Assembly (NCBI GenBank): GCA_049606935.1
Contig: JBMYWA010000024.1
Location: 1 to 29,130, forward strand
Origin: CAJXZP01 sp049606935
GTDB lineage: Bacteria; Bacteroidota; Bacteroidia; Flavobacteriales_G; Salibacteraceae
Length of the DNA: 29,130 nt
Direction of reading: 5' to 3'
In this document: positions 1 to 7,489 of the stretch, one piece after another
Layout of the letters: each line of letters begins with the position of its first letter
How positions within the stretch are numbered: the stretch's first letter is position 1
Notes under the pieces: model-generated
What the model was told of the DNA's origin: nothing
What the model saw: only the letters and a program-made list of their open reading frames with translations
The model's database searches: none
Position numbers and translations under genes: made by a program

Positions 1-648
1 GAAGTTAGTCCGGATCTTTACGTGAAGAATCCAGATAACTCAGAATTAGGAAAAAAAATAGTAACCAATAGCATTGAGCTCATTCACGAATTAGGCTTTG
101 AAACGTTTACTATTAAGAAACTAAGCAGCCAAATTGGATCTCCAGAAAGCACTATATACCGCTATTTTGAAAGCAAACATATGATTTTGTTTTACTTGAT
201 TTACTGGTACTGGAGCTGGATTGAATACCGGTTGGTATTTAAAACTAATAATTTAACGAATTCTGAAGAAAAATTGAAATCAGCCATTTCATTACTTACA
301 GAGTCGGTTAAAGAAGATAGCACTTTTTCGCATGTCAATGAAATTTTATTAGACCGTATTATTATGTCTGAGGCCGTTAAGGCATATTTTACCAAACGAA
401 TTGATTTAAAAACCAAACAAACTCACTTTTCGGTTTACCAAAAGGTAGTGGAAAGAGTAAGCCAAATGGTTTTAGAAATCAACGCAAATTTCAAATACTC
501 CCACATGCTTGTATCTACCATTATTGAAGGAGCGCATCAGCAGCGATTTTTCGCTGAAAACATTCCATCTTTAACCGATGTAACAGCGGAACCCAATTAT
601 ATTACAAAATTTTACGAACAACTAGTATTCAATTCTATTTCAAAATAA
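1..648 (+). CDS. TetR/AcrR-family transcriptional regulator, 5' end outside window
   Basis: This is a one-component DNA-binding regulator. The N-terminal part has a TetR-type helix-turn-helix, visible as the recognition-helix region PESTIYRYFESK about 40-55 residues after the GTG at 22. The remaining ~150 residues are helical and divergent, as is usual for the ligand-binding half of this family. The GTG at 22 could be a start, but the frame stays open to base 1 and reads EVSPDLY just before it. That fits the N-terminal pattern I associate with Bacteroidota relatives (…SPDLYxKxPxxSELGxK), so I infer the true start lies upstream and annotate a partial gene. The stop is 2 nt before the SulP transporter gene, so the two are almost certainly cotranscribed. 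The regulator may control that operon, but no operator is visible because the promoter is outside the window. The effector is unknown. Confidence 0.85.
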   Translation, partial: EVSPDLYVKNPDNSELGKKIVTNSIELIHELGFETFTIKKLSSQIGSPESTIYRYFESKHMILFYLIYWYWSWIEYRLVFKTNNLTNSEEKLKSAISLLTESVKEDSTFSHVNEILLDRIIMSEAVKAYFTKRIDLKTKQTHFSVYQKVVERVSQMVLEINANFKYSHMLVSTIIEGAHQQRFFAENIPSLTDVTAEPNYITKFYEQLVFNSISK

Positions 649-650
649 TT

Positions 651-2246
651 ATGAGCACAAACAACCCGGGCATATTTGCCAATATTAAATCAGATTTACC
701 ATCGAGTATAGTTGTATTTCTAGTAGCAATGCCCTTGTGTCTTGGAATTGCCTTAGCTTCAGGAGCACCCTTGTATGCCGGAATTATTTCGGGTATTGTT
801 GGCGGAATTGTGGTAGGATCATTTAGTGGCTCTGCATTAGGCGTTAGTGGACCAGCAGCAGGCCTCGCTGTAATTGTATTGTCGGCCATTAACGACATGC
901 CTTCCTACGAAATTTTTCTGGTAGCCGTAATACTAGCTGGGGCAATTCAGCTAATTATGGGGTATATAAGAGCTGGAATCATTGGTTACTATTTCCCATC
1001 AAGTGTTATTCATGGAATGCTTACCGGAATTGGTATTTTAATCTTTCTAAAACAATTACCTCACGCATTTGGTTATGATGCGGATACAGAGGGAGATTTA
1101 GAGTTCATTCAAGCAGACGGACACAACACTTTTTCAGAGTTATATTACATGCTAGAAAACGTCACACCAGGGGCGGCCATAATTACAGCTATTTCGTTGG
1201 TCATTCTAATTACTTGGGAAACAAAATTTATGAAGAATCTTAGTTTCACAAAAATTATTCCTGGCCCATTAGTGGCAGTAGTGACCGGAATTCTTTTAAA
1301 TATCTATTTCGCCTCCATTCCATCATTGTCCATTTCATCCGACCATTTGGTTTCTATCCCAGTACCCGAAACCATGAATGAGTTTTTAGGGAATTTTAGG
1401 TTTCCAGATTTCTCTGGTTTGTTAAACGTAAAAGTGTACGTTACCGCCTTAATTATTGCTGTAGTAGCTAGTTTAGAAACCCTATTAAGTTTAGAAGCGG
1501 CTGATAAATTAGATCCTCAGAAAAGAATTTCACCTGCTAATAGAGAGTTAAAAGCCCAAGGTATAGGAAACATTGTAGCTGGCTTTATTGGAGGAATTCC
1601 TGTTACACAAGTAATTGTTAGAAGTTCAGCCAATGTTCAAACCGGAGGTAAATCTAAACTCTCCACAATTATGCATGGTATTTGGCTTTTGTTAAGTATT
1701 ATTTTTATACCCCAATTATTAAATAAAATTCCGCTAGCTACCTTAGCTGCTGTATTATTAACCGTAGGGTATAAGTTAGCTAAACCAGCTAAATTTAAGC
1801 AAATGTATAATCAAGGTATGGAGCAATTTCTCCCATTTATGGTTACAATCATTGCTATGATTCTGTCTGATTTATTAATAGGTATTGGATTAGGTTTGAT
1901 AGTAGCAATTTTTGTAATTCTAAAGAACAATCTTAAAACCCCTTTTTCCATAATGAAAGGAGAGCTTGAGGATAAACATAATTTTAAAATGATTCTTTCA
2001 GAAGACGTTACTTTTTTAAATAAAGCCGCCTTACAAAATGCTTTAGCTTCTTTACCAAATGATACCCATATTATTATTGACGGCAGCAATTGTCATTATA
2101 TGCATCACGATGTTAAAGAAATTTTAGAAGATTTTGAGATTAACGCCCACTCTAGAAATATTTTGTTTGAAAAAATAGGCTTCTCAAAAATAAACGATAG
2201 AGATACCCCTACCCACTTTGAATTGAAGGATCTCAACTCAAAGTAA
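651..2246 (+). CDS. SulP/SLC26-family anion permease with C-terminal STAS-like domain
   Basis: This is an inner-membrane anion transporter of 531 aa. The N-terminal ~420 residues are rich in membrane helices and contain SulP hallmarks: the MPLCLGIALASGAPLYAGI segment, the GSFSGSALGVSGPAAG segment and a later ASLETLLSLEAADKLDP region. The last ~95 residues (from about 435) form a short STAS-like domain with an IIIDGSN strand. Family members move sulfate, bicarbonate or other anions. In Bacteroidota they often sit beside a carbonic anhydrase, but none is present here, so the substrate cannot be read from context. The ATG at 651 follows the regulator's stop by 2 nt, which implies translational coupling. 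A strong terminator follows, making this the last gene of the operon. The family call is firm; the substrate is unknown. Confidence 0.9.
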   Translation: MSTNNPGIFANIKSDLPSSIVVFLVAMPLCLGIALASGAPLYAGIISGIVGGIVVGSFSGSALGVSGPAAGLAVIVLSAINDMPSYEIFLVAVILAGAIQLIMGYIRAGIIGYYFPSSVIHGMLTGIGILIFLKQLPHAFGYDADTEGDLEFIQADGHNTFSELYYMLENVTPGAAIITAISLVILITWETKFMKNLSFTKIIPGPLVAVVTGILLNIYFASIPSLSISSDHLVSIPVPETMNEFLGNFRFPDFSGLLNVKVYVTALIIAVVASLETLLSLEAADKLDPQKRISPANRELKAQGIGNIVAGFIGGIPVTQVIVRSSANVQTGGKSKLSTIMHGIWLLLSIIFIPQLLNKIPLATLAAVLLTVGYKLAKPAKFKQMYNQGMEQFLPFMVTIIAMILSDLLIGIGLGLIVAIFVILKNNLKTPFSIMKGELEDKHNFKMILSEDVTFLNKAALQNALASLPNDTHIIIDGSNCHYMHHDVKEILEDFEINAHSRNILFEKIGFSKINDRDTPTHFELKDLNSK

Positions 2247-2272
2247 TTTGTTAGGTTTCCTATAAATCTTTG

Positions 2273-2306
2273 CGTGCAAGAACCGTAAATTCTTGCACGT
2301 TTTTTT
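2273..2306 (+). terminator. Rho-independent terminator after SulP operon
   Basis: A perfect 9-bp stem is formed by 2273-2281 (CGTGCAAGA) and 2291-2299 (TCTTGCACG) around a 9-nt loop. Seven T residues (2300-2306) follow directly. It lies 26 nt after the SulP stop and points rightwards. Confidence 0.92.
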
Positions 2307-2363
2307 GTTTCAATAAGTTTCAATAACATGGTGCTTCTTATCCAACTAAGGATAGCTATGACG

Positions 2364-2371
2364 TATTTTTG
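2364..2371 (+). promoter_or_regulatory. -7 promoter element of the glutaminyl cyclotransferase gene
   Basis: TATTTTTG matches the Bacteroidota housekeeping -7 consensus TAnnTTTG. Transcription would start near 2377, leaving a leader of about 20 nt before the ATG at 2399. This argues against the in-frame TTG at 2369, which would lie inside the promoter. No clear -33 TTG is visible at the usual spacing. Confidence 0.6.
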
Positions 2372-2398
2372 TATTTAATTACAACTTTCCAATCTAGA

Positions 2399-3223
2399 AT
2401 GAAACAACTAATCATTTTAATTATTTTCTGCATCGGGTTACTCGCCTCTTCTTGCGAAAGTGACACGCCTAAAAAAAGCAAAAAAATTAATAAGCCTAAG
2501 TCAAAATCAATAGTAAACCTTAAATACTCTGTGGATGCAAAGATTCCTCATTCTTCCAATTCCTTTACCGAAGGACTACAACTACACGAAGGATTATTAT
2601 ATGAGAGCACAGGATCACCAGACAACCTACCCTCCACTACCTCGGTTTATGGAACAATCGACACTGTAACTGGAGAGATAAATACGCATGCTAAATTAGA
2701 ATCCAAATATTTTGGAGAAGGTATATGCATACTAAACAACAAAGTATACCAGCTTACCTATAAAAGCCGCATAGGTTTTGTTTATGACTTGCACACCAAG
2801 AAACAAATCAAAACCTTTGAAATCCCTACCAAAGAAGGATGGGGTTTAACTACGGATGGGGAATCATTAATTATGACAGATGGTAGCGCCAATCTTCACT
2901 TTATTGACCCCAACACAATGGAAAAAACGGGTACTGTAAAAGTGTTTAATAATGGTAGGCCTTTGATGTATCTCAATGAAGTAGAATACGTGAACGGATT
3001 TGTTTACGCCAATGTGTATACTACCGATTGGATTGTTAAAATCAACCCCGAAACCGGTAAAGTGCTGGCTAAACTAGACGTAACGGATATAAAACTAGAA
3101 GAAGACAAACTTAGCTCAAGCGCTTTAGAAACCAATGGCATTGCTTACAATGCTTCCACCAAACAGTTTTACGTTACCGGTAAAATGTGGCAAAACATCT
3201 ACGTGATCTCTATTTTTGAATAG
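2399..3223 (+). CDS. Glutaminyl-peptide cyclotransferase, lipoprotein
   Basis: The protein is a predicted beta-propeller enzyme of the bacterial/plant-type glutamine cyclotransferase family, which cyclises N-terminal glutamine to pyroglutamate on exported proteins or peptides. I chose the ATG at 2399 (274 aa) because it gives a clean lipoprotein signal peptide: a hydrophobic stretch ending LLASSC with Cys19 as lipidation site. A TTG 30 nt upstream lies within the likely promoter. Family-like segments include SFTEGL near the mature N-terminus, FGEGICILNNKVYQLTYK, EGWGLTTDG, YLNEVEYVNGFVYANV and the C-terminal SSALETNGIAYN. A lysine-rich linker follows the Cys. Residues just after the Cys (ESD) are acidic but do not clearly form a surface-export signal. 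The gene overlaps the convergent symporter gene by 14 bp. Bacteroidota often carry many proteins starting with Gln after signal peptide cleavage, the likely substrates. Confidence 0.88.
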   Translation: MKQLIILIIFCIGLLASSCESDTPKKSKKINKPKSKSIVNLKYSVDAKIPHSSNSFTEGLQLHEGLLYESTGSPDNLPSTTSVYGTIDTVTGEINTHAKLESKYFGEGICILNNKVYQLTYKSRIGFVYDLHTKKQIKTFEIPTKEGWGLTTDGESLIMTDGSANLHFIDPNTMEKTGTVKVFNNGRPLMYLNEVEYVNGFVYANVYTTDWIVKINPETGKVLAKLDVTDIKLEEDKLSSSALETNGIAYNASTKQFYVTGKMWQNIYVISIFE

Positions 3224-4676
3224 TAGATTTATCTTTTTCGCTAATTAAGAATAAACCAACCAAAGCCAAAAAGCCATTAATAAGCAATAACTCAAATCCC
3301 ATTTGGTATCCATTAAACCAAGCTGCCGAATTTTTGTACAAAAAATAAGTTAGGATGGGAGCAGCAAGAACCACCCAAATTACCAGCTTATCATTTATTT
3401 GTTTTTTTGTATAAATTCCAAATACAAAAAGCCCTAAAATAGGCCCATAGGTAAAGCCCGCCATTTTAAACAATTCGCTAATCACACTTTCGTCATTAAG
3501 CTCCTTAAACACAATTATTACAATTGCTAAAATCAATGATATTCCAATATGCACCCTTTTTCTTGTTTTTAATTGCGCCTGTTCACTGAGTTTATTTACC
3601 TCTAAAATATCCACACTAAAAGAGGTGGTTAATGCGGTTAGTGCAGAATCCGCACTTGAATACGCGGCTGCAATTAAACCAAGAACAAAAAACAAAGCTA
3701 CCGTGGTTCCTAAATATCCTTCCGTGGCAATGGTAGCAAATAACTCATCTCCCTTTTCAGGTATAGAAATTCCTTGATTATCGGCATAAATGTAGAGCAA
3801 AGCTCCTAAAGCTAAAAACAATAAATTTACAAAAACCAATACCGAGCTGAACCATGCCATGTTCTTTTGAGATTCACCCAATGTTTTACAGGTTAAGTTT
3901 TTTTGCATCATATCTTGATCCAAACCTGTCATTACCACAGCAATAAATGCTCCGGCAAGAAAATCTTTAAAGAAAAAGTGTTTATCTCTCCAGTCAGCAA
4001 ACTCAAACATTTGGGAGTAAGAACTTTTACTAATGGTTTGAATCATACCTCCAATACTTAAATTCATTTGAGAGCCAATCATTACCAATGTAACTAATAC
4101 CGCTAAAAGCATAAAAGCAGTTTGTAGGGTATCCGTCCATATTATTGTTTTCATTCCTCCTTTTGAGGTGTATAACCAAATCAAACCTATGGTAACAATG
4201 ACAATTGCAAAAAACGGCACATTCCATCCTAATTTTTGGAAAATAGTCAAATCAAATACCATAGCCACTAAATACAATCTAAACGATGCACCAATTATTC
4301 TTGAAATCATAAAGAACCAAGCCCCAGCTTTATATGAATTCCTTCCAAGTCGATCTCCTAAATACGCGTAAATAGAGGTTAAATTCAATCGGTAATATAA
4401 AGGTAAAAGCACTGTTATGATTACTCCATACCCTACTACATATCCCAGTACCATTTGCATGTAGGTAAAGTTAATTCCTGCAACCCATCCAGGCACTGAT
4501 ATAAAAGTTACACCAGAGAGAGAAGCTCCAATCATTCCAAAGGCCACCACATACCATGGAGACTGCCTATTCCCCATAAAGAAACCTGCATTTGAATCTT
4601 CACTAGTAAAGTGCGAAATGGTCATTAAAACACCAAAGTACAAGACAATGGTTACAACTATTAATATTGGAGACAT
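3210..4676 (-). CDS. Sodium:solute symporter (SSS family)
   Basis: This 488-aa inner-membrane secondary transporter has about 13 hydrophobic segments, the normal number for SSS proteins. The N-terminus carries the usual short periplasmic stretch after TM1 (SNAGFFMGNRQSPWYVVAFGMIGASLSG), and the later GLIAAAYSSADSALTALTTS segment corresponds to the family's sodium-binding serine region. The substrate cannot be told from sequence; relatives carry sugars, sialic acid, proline or vitamins. The gene is alone on the minus strand, divergent from recR across 132 bp. Its 3' end overlaps the end of the cyclotransferase gene by 14 bp, so the two transcripts can be mutually antisense at their ends. I could not find an unambiguous minus-strand promoter in the divergent gap. 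Confidence 0.92.
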   Translation of the reverse strand: MSPILIVVTIVLYFGVLMTISHFTSEDSNAGFFMGNRQSPWYVVAFGMIGASLSGVTFISVPGWVAGINFTYMQMVLGYVVGYGVIITVLLPLYYRLNLTSIYAYLGDRLGRNSYKAGAWFFMISRIIGASFRLYLVAMVFDLTIFQKLGWNVPFFAIVIVTIGLIWLYTSKGGMKTIIWTDTLQTAFMLLAVLVTLVMIGSQMNLSIGGMIQTISKSSYSQMFEFADWRDKHFFFKDFLAGAFIAVVMTGLDQDMMQKNLTCKTLGESQKNMAWFSSVLVFVNLLFLALGALLYIYADNQGISIPEKGDELFATIATEGYLGTTVALFFVLGLIAAAYSSADSALTALTTSFSVDILEVNKLSEQAQLKTRKRVHIGISLILAIVIIVFKELNDESVISELFKMAGFTYGPILGLFVFGIYTKKQINDKLVIWVVLAAPILTYFLYKNSAAWFNGYQMGFELLLINGFLALVGLFLISEKDKSTIQK

Positions 4677-4796
4677 GTCACAAATGAAATAATAATTTAA
4701 CCATCATTTTTTAAAAGTTGAATTAGATATTCACATTTCTAACTATCTACTAACTTTTTTTCCAAACACTTCTTTATCGCAGGCATGTTTTAATGT

Positions 4797-4804
4797 TATT
4801 TTTG
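4797..4804 (+). promoter_or_regulatory. -7 promoter element abutting the recR start codon
   Basis: TATTTTTG (TAnnTTTG consensus) ends 4 nt before the recR ATG. A start site about 7 nt beyond the element would fall at or next to the ATG, giving a leaderless or nearly leaderless mRNA. The -33 region (TTTA near 4773) is weak, so a second promoter further upstream is possible. Confidence 0.45.
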
Positions 4805-4808
4805 GCGA

Positions 4809-5423
4809 ATGAGTTCTTCATCAAAGCTATTAGATCAAGGAGTAGAAGCCTTTGCTTCCTTACCTGGAATTGGTCGCAAAACTGCACTTCGTTTGGCTTT
4901 ACATATGTTAAGGCAACCACTAGATGATGTTAACCATTTTACAGAGTCCATTAAACGAATGAGAACTGACACGCAATTTTGCAAAAGGTGCCATAACATC
5001 TCAGAAATTGGAATTTGTGAAATTTGCAGTAGCCCGAAACGAACAGAATCAAACACCATTTGCGTGGTAGAAGACATGCGCGATATCATTGCCATTGAGA
5101 ATACTCAGCAATATTTTGGAACGTATCATGTTTTAGGTGGTCATATTTCGCCAATTGACGGCATTGGACCAAGCGATCTAAATATTAATTCCTTAGTTGA
5201 ACGAGTGGAAAAAGAAAAAATTGAAGAAGTAATTTTCGCTTTAAATTCTACTATGGAGGGAGACACCACTAGCTTTTATATTTACCGTAGGTTAATGGAT
5301 TTCAACATCAAAACATCGGTTATTGCCCGAGGAATTGCCGTTGGTGATGAATTAGAATATGCCGATGAAATCACGCTAGGGAGATCATTATTACATAGAA
5401 CTCCTTTTGATAGTTCCCTATAA
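4809..5423 (+). CDS. recR: Recombination mediator protein RecR
   Basis: RecR works with RecO (and RecF) to load RecA on SSB-coated single-stranded DNA during gap repair. The 204-aa length is standard. Domains in order: helix-hairpin-helix at 18-26 (LPGIGRKTA), a zinc site from Cys58, Cys61, Cys70 and Cys73, a Toprim domain starting near residue 82 with the acidic VVEDMRDIIAIE segment, and the C-terminal GDELEYADEITLGRSL segment typical of the family. The start at 4809 aligns with the family N-terminus (a short SSKLL helix before the LPGIG hairpin). A -7 promoter motif sits just upstream, so the transcript may have almost no leader. The next gene, a glycosyltransferase, starts 2 nt after the stop; this looks like cotranscription without functional relation. 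Confidence 0.97.
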   Translation: MSSSSKLLDQGVEAFASLPGIGRKTALRLALHMLRQPLDDVNHFTESIKRMRTDTQFCKRCHNISEIGICEICSSPKRTESNTICVVEDMRDIIAIENTQQYFGTYHVLGGHISPIDGIGPSDLNINSLVERVEKEKIEEVIFALNSTMEGDTTSFYIYRRLMDFNIKTSVIARGIAVGDELEYADEITLGRSLLHRTPFDSSL

Positions 5424-5425
5424 AA

Positions 5426-7390
5426 ATGAATACTCCTAGGTTATCTGTAATTATTGTCAACTATAACGTTGAATACTTTTTAGCGCAATGTCTACATTCG
5501 GTTAGAAAAGCCGCACGGGTTGCTGACATTGAAACAATAATGGTAGACAACAACTCTTCAGACGGCTCTGTAGAGATGACTCGCAGGCTATTTCCAGAAG
5601 TTAAAGTCATAGCTAATAAAGACAACAGAGGCTTTTCCAAAGCAAACAACCAGGCCATTAGAGTTTCAACTGCCGATTATGTTCTTTTACTAAACCCAGA
5701 CACCTTAGTAGAAGAAGATACATTTAAGAAATGCATCGATTTTATGGATGCTCACCCGAATTCAGGCGGACTTGGGGTAAAAATGGTAGATGGTAAAGGC
5801 CAATTTCTTGCAGAAAGTAAAAGAGGGCTTCCCACCCCAATGGTGGCATTTTATAAAATATTTGGGCTTTCAAATTTGTTTCCCAAATCAAAAACTTTTG
5901 GTCAATATCACCTCGGACATCTAGACAAAAACAAAACGCATAAAATCGACATCTTAGCCGGAGCATTTATGATGATGCGAAAATCTGCTTTAGATGAAGT
6001 TGGGTTATTGGATGAAGACTTTTTTATGTACGGTGAAGACATTGACCTTTCTTGGCGTATAAAACTGGGCGGGTATGACAATTACTACTTTCCAGAAACC
6101 AAAATTATTCATTACAAAGGTGAAAGCACGAAAAAAAGTAGCGTAAATTATGTCTTAGTTTTCTATAATGCCATGATTATTTTTGCTAAAAAGCATTTCA
6201 CAAAATCTCATGCAAATATCTTTGAGATTCTTATTCGGCTAGCTATTTATTTTCGGGCCGGAATTGCTTTATTACGAAGAGTAATTGAAAAATCAATAAT
6301 TCCTACAGTTGATTTTTTAACCATTATAATCACCTATTTAATCACCACAAAAATTTACGGAAATTTTACCGAAATAAACTATCCAACAGATGTTTTTAAA
6401 TGGTTATTCCCCGGCTACGCCACCATTTTTATAATTTCCATTTACTTCAACCATGGTTATAGTTCTACCCCTCTTATTAACCGAATTTTAAAAGGGGTTT
6501 CATGGGGAGCAATTATTGCGCTTTTACTTTATGGTCTATTAGATGAGGAATATAGGTTTTCACGCACCATAGTTTTTGTTGGCGCAATAATATCCATGTT
6601 TGCTATTGTTTTACTGCGGTCTGGTTTGAATAAACTAGGACTCAATGCTATACTTTTCAAAACAAAGCCAGAAATTAGAATGGCTATTGTAGGCAAATCT
6701 GGTGGAATTGAAAGAGTAAAAAAGCTCTTAACCAATACCACAAATAATCCTGAAATTATTTTGGAGGTATATCCTAGCTATGATTTTATCAATAAATCCG
6801 ATCATTTTATTGCTCATTTAGGTCAATTACCAGAAGCGTGTAATTTATTTAGTATTAATCAAATTATTTATTGCGGTGAAGATATGGATTCCGGTTCCAT
6901 TATTAACGAAATGATACTTCAGCAAAACCCAGATATTGAATTAAAAATTGCTCCCCCGGAAAGCTCTTTTATTATTGGAAGTCAATCCATAAACACTTCG
7001 GGTGAGATTTTATCCTATTACTCTGCAAATACATTTTCTAAGGATGAAACAAAAACAACCAAACGACTGGTGGATTTAATCATTTCAACTTTTGTTTTAT
7101 TGGCTTCTCCGATTCTAATTTTCAAACAAAAAAATAAAGCCAAATTCCTTACCAATATTGCACAAACCTACTTAGGAACAAAGACTTGGGTTGGTTTCAT
7201 ACCTCTCGAAAGCCAATCTGAGCTTACATTGTCTTTAAAGCCTGCAGTTATTCATATTGGACAAGCATATAAACCGGAAAATAGACCCGCTGACTTTTTT
7301 GAAACTTTGAATATCAATTATTCCAAATCTTACGATATATCCGAAGACCTCTCATTAATTTGGCGATATAAGTACTTTTTAGATAATTAA
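5426..7390 (+). CDS. GT2 glycosyltransferase fused to a WbaP-like membrane/Rossmann/degenerate sugar-transferase region
   Basis: The first ~240 of 654 residues are a family 2 glycosyltransferase: the VIIVNYN strand, the VDNNSSDGS loop, the acidic nucleotide/metal site in LLLNPDT (Asp92) and the acceptor-site motif GEDIDLSWR (203-211). It resembles rhamnosyltransferases of surface polysaccharide assembly. After that come about four or five hydrophobic segments (roughly 292-398), a Rossmann-like stretch (about 417-515, starting RMAIVGKSGG), and then KRLVDLIISTFVLLASPILIF (546-566), which looks like the membrane helix opening a bacterial sugar-phosphate transferase. Only ~85 residues follow instead of the usual ~190, ending in YDISEDLSLIWRYKYFL, similar to that family's terminus. 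The catalytic core appears missing. I infer a polyprenyl phosphotransferase-derived anchor or scaffold fused to an active GT2. The sugar and acceptor are unknown. Confidence 0.82.
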   Translation: MNTPRLSVIIVNYNVEYFLAQCLHSVRKAARVADIETIMVDNNSSDGSVEMTRRLFPEVKVIANKDNRGFSKANNQAIRVSTADYVLLLNPDTLVEEDTFKKCIDFMDAHPNSGGLGVKMVDGKGQFLAESKRGLPTPMVAFYKIFGLSNLFPKSKTFGQYHLGHLDKNKTHKIDILAGAFMMMRKSALDEVGLLDEDFFMYGEDIDLSWRIKLGGYDNYYFPETKIIHYKGESTKKSSVNYVLVFYNAMIIFAKKHFTKSHANIFEILIRLAIYFRAGIALLRRVIEKSIIPTVDFLTIIITYLITTKIYGNFTEINYPTDVFKWLFPGYATIFIISIYFNHGYSSTPLINRILKGVSWGAIIALLLYGLLDEEYRFSRTIVFVGAIISMFAIVLLRSGLNKLGLNAILFKTKPEIRMAIVGKSGGIERVKKLLTNTTNNPEIILEVYPSYDFINKSDHFIAHLGQLPEACNLFSINQIIYCGEDMDSGSIINEMILQQNPDIELKIAPPESSFIIGSQSINTSGEILSYYSANTFSKDETKTTKRLVDLIISTFVLLASPILIFKQKNKAKFLTNIAQTYLGTKTWVGFIPLESQSELTLSLKPAVIHIGQAYKPENRPADFFETLNINYSKSYDISEDLSLIWRYKYFLDN

Positions 7391-7458
7391 CCTCATCAAT
7401 AAGTAATAATACAATTCTTTATTTGGCTATTAGACTTAAAAACAAGCAATTTTTAGTT

Positions 7459-7466
7459 TATTTTTG
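7459..7466 (+). promoter_or_regulatory. -7 promoter element of the E2 gene
   Basis: TATTTTTG matches TAnnTTTG and predicts a start near 7473, with a leader of about 17 nt before the ATG at 7490. No good -33 TTG is seen at 19-21 nt upstream. Confidence 0.55.
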
Positions 7467-7489
7467 CACTCCTAAAATTATTAGCAGCT

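Noticed and set aside
2339..2354. TATCC-N6-GGATA inverted repeat upstream of the cyclotransferase promoter
   Set aside because: Only 5-bp arms, easily expected by chance, and no TetR- or other operator pattern can be recognised.
3211..3218. TATTTTTG promoter-like box at the end of the cyclotransferase gene
   Set aside because: It is within coding sequence and would drive transcription antisense to the symporter with no gene to serve. Taken as a chance match that shows the motif is not specific by itself.
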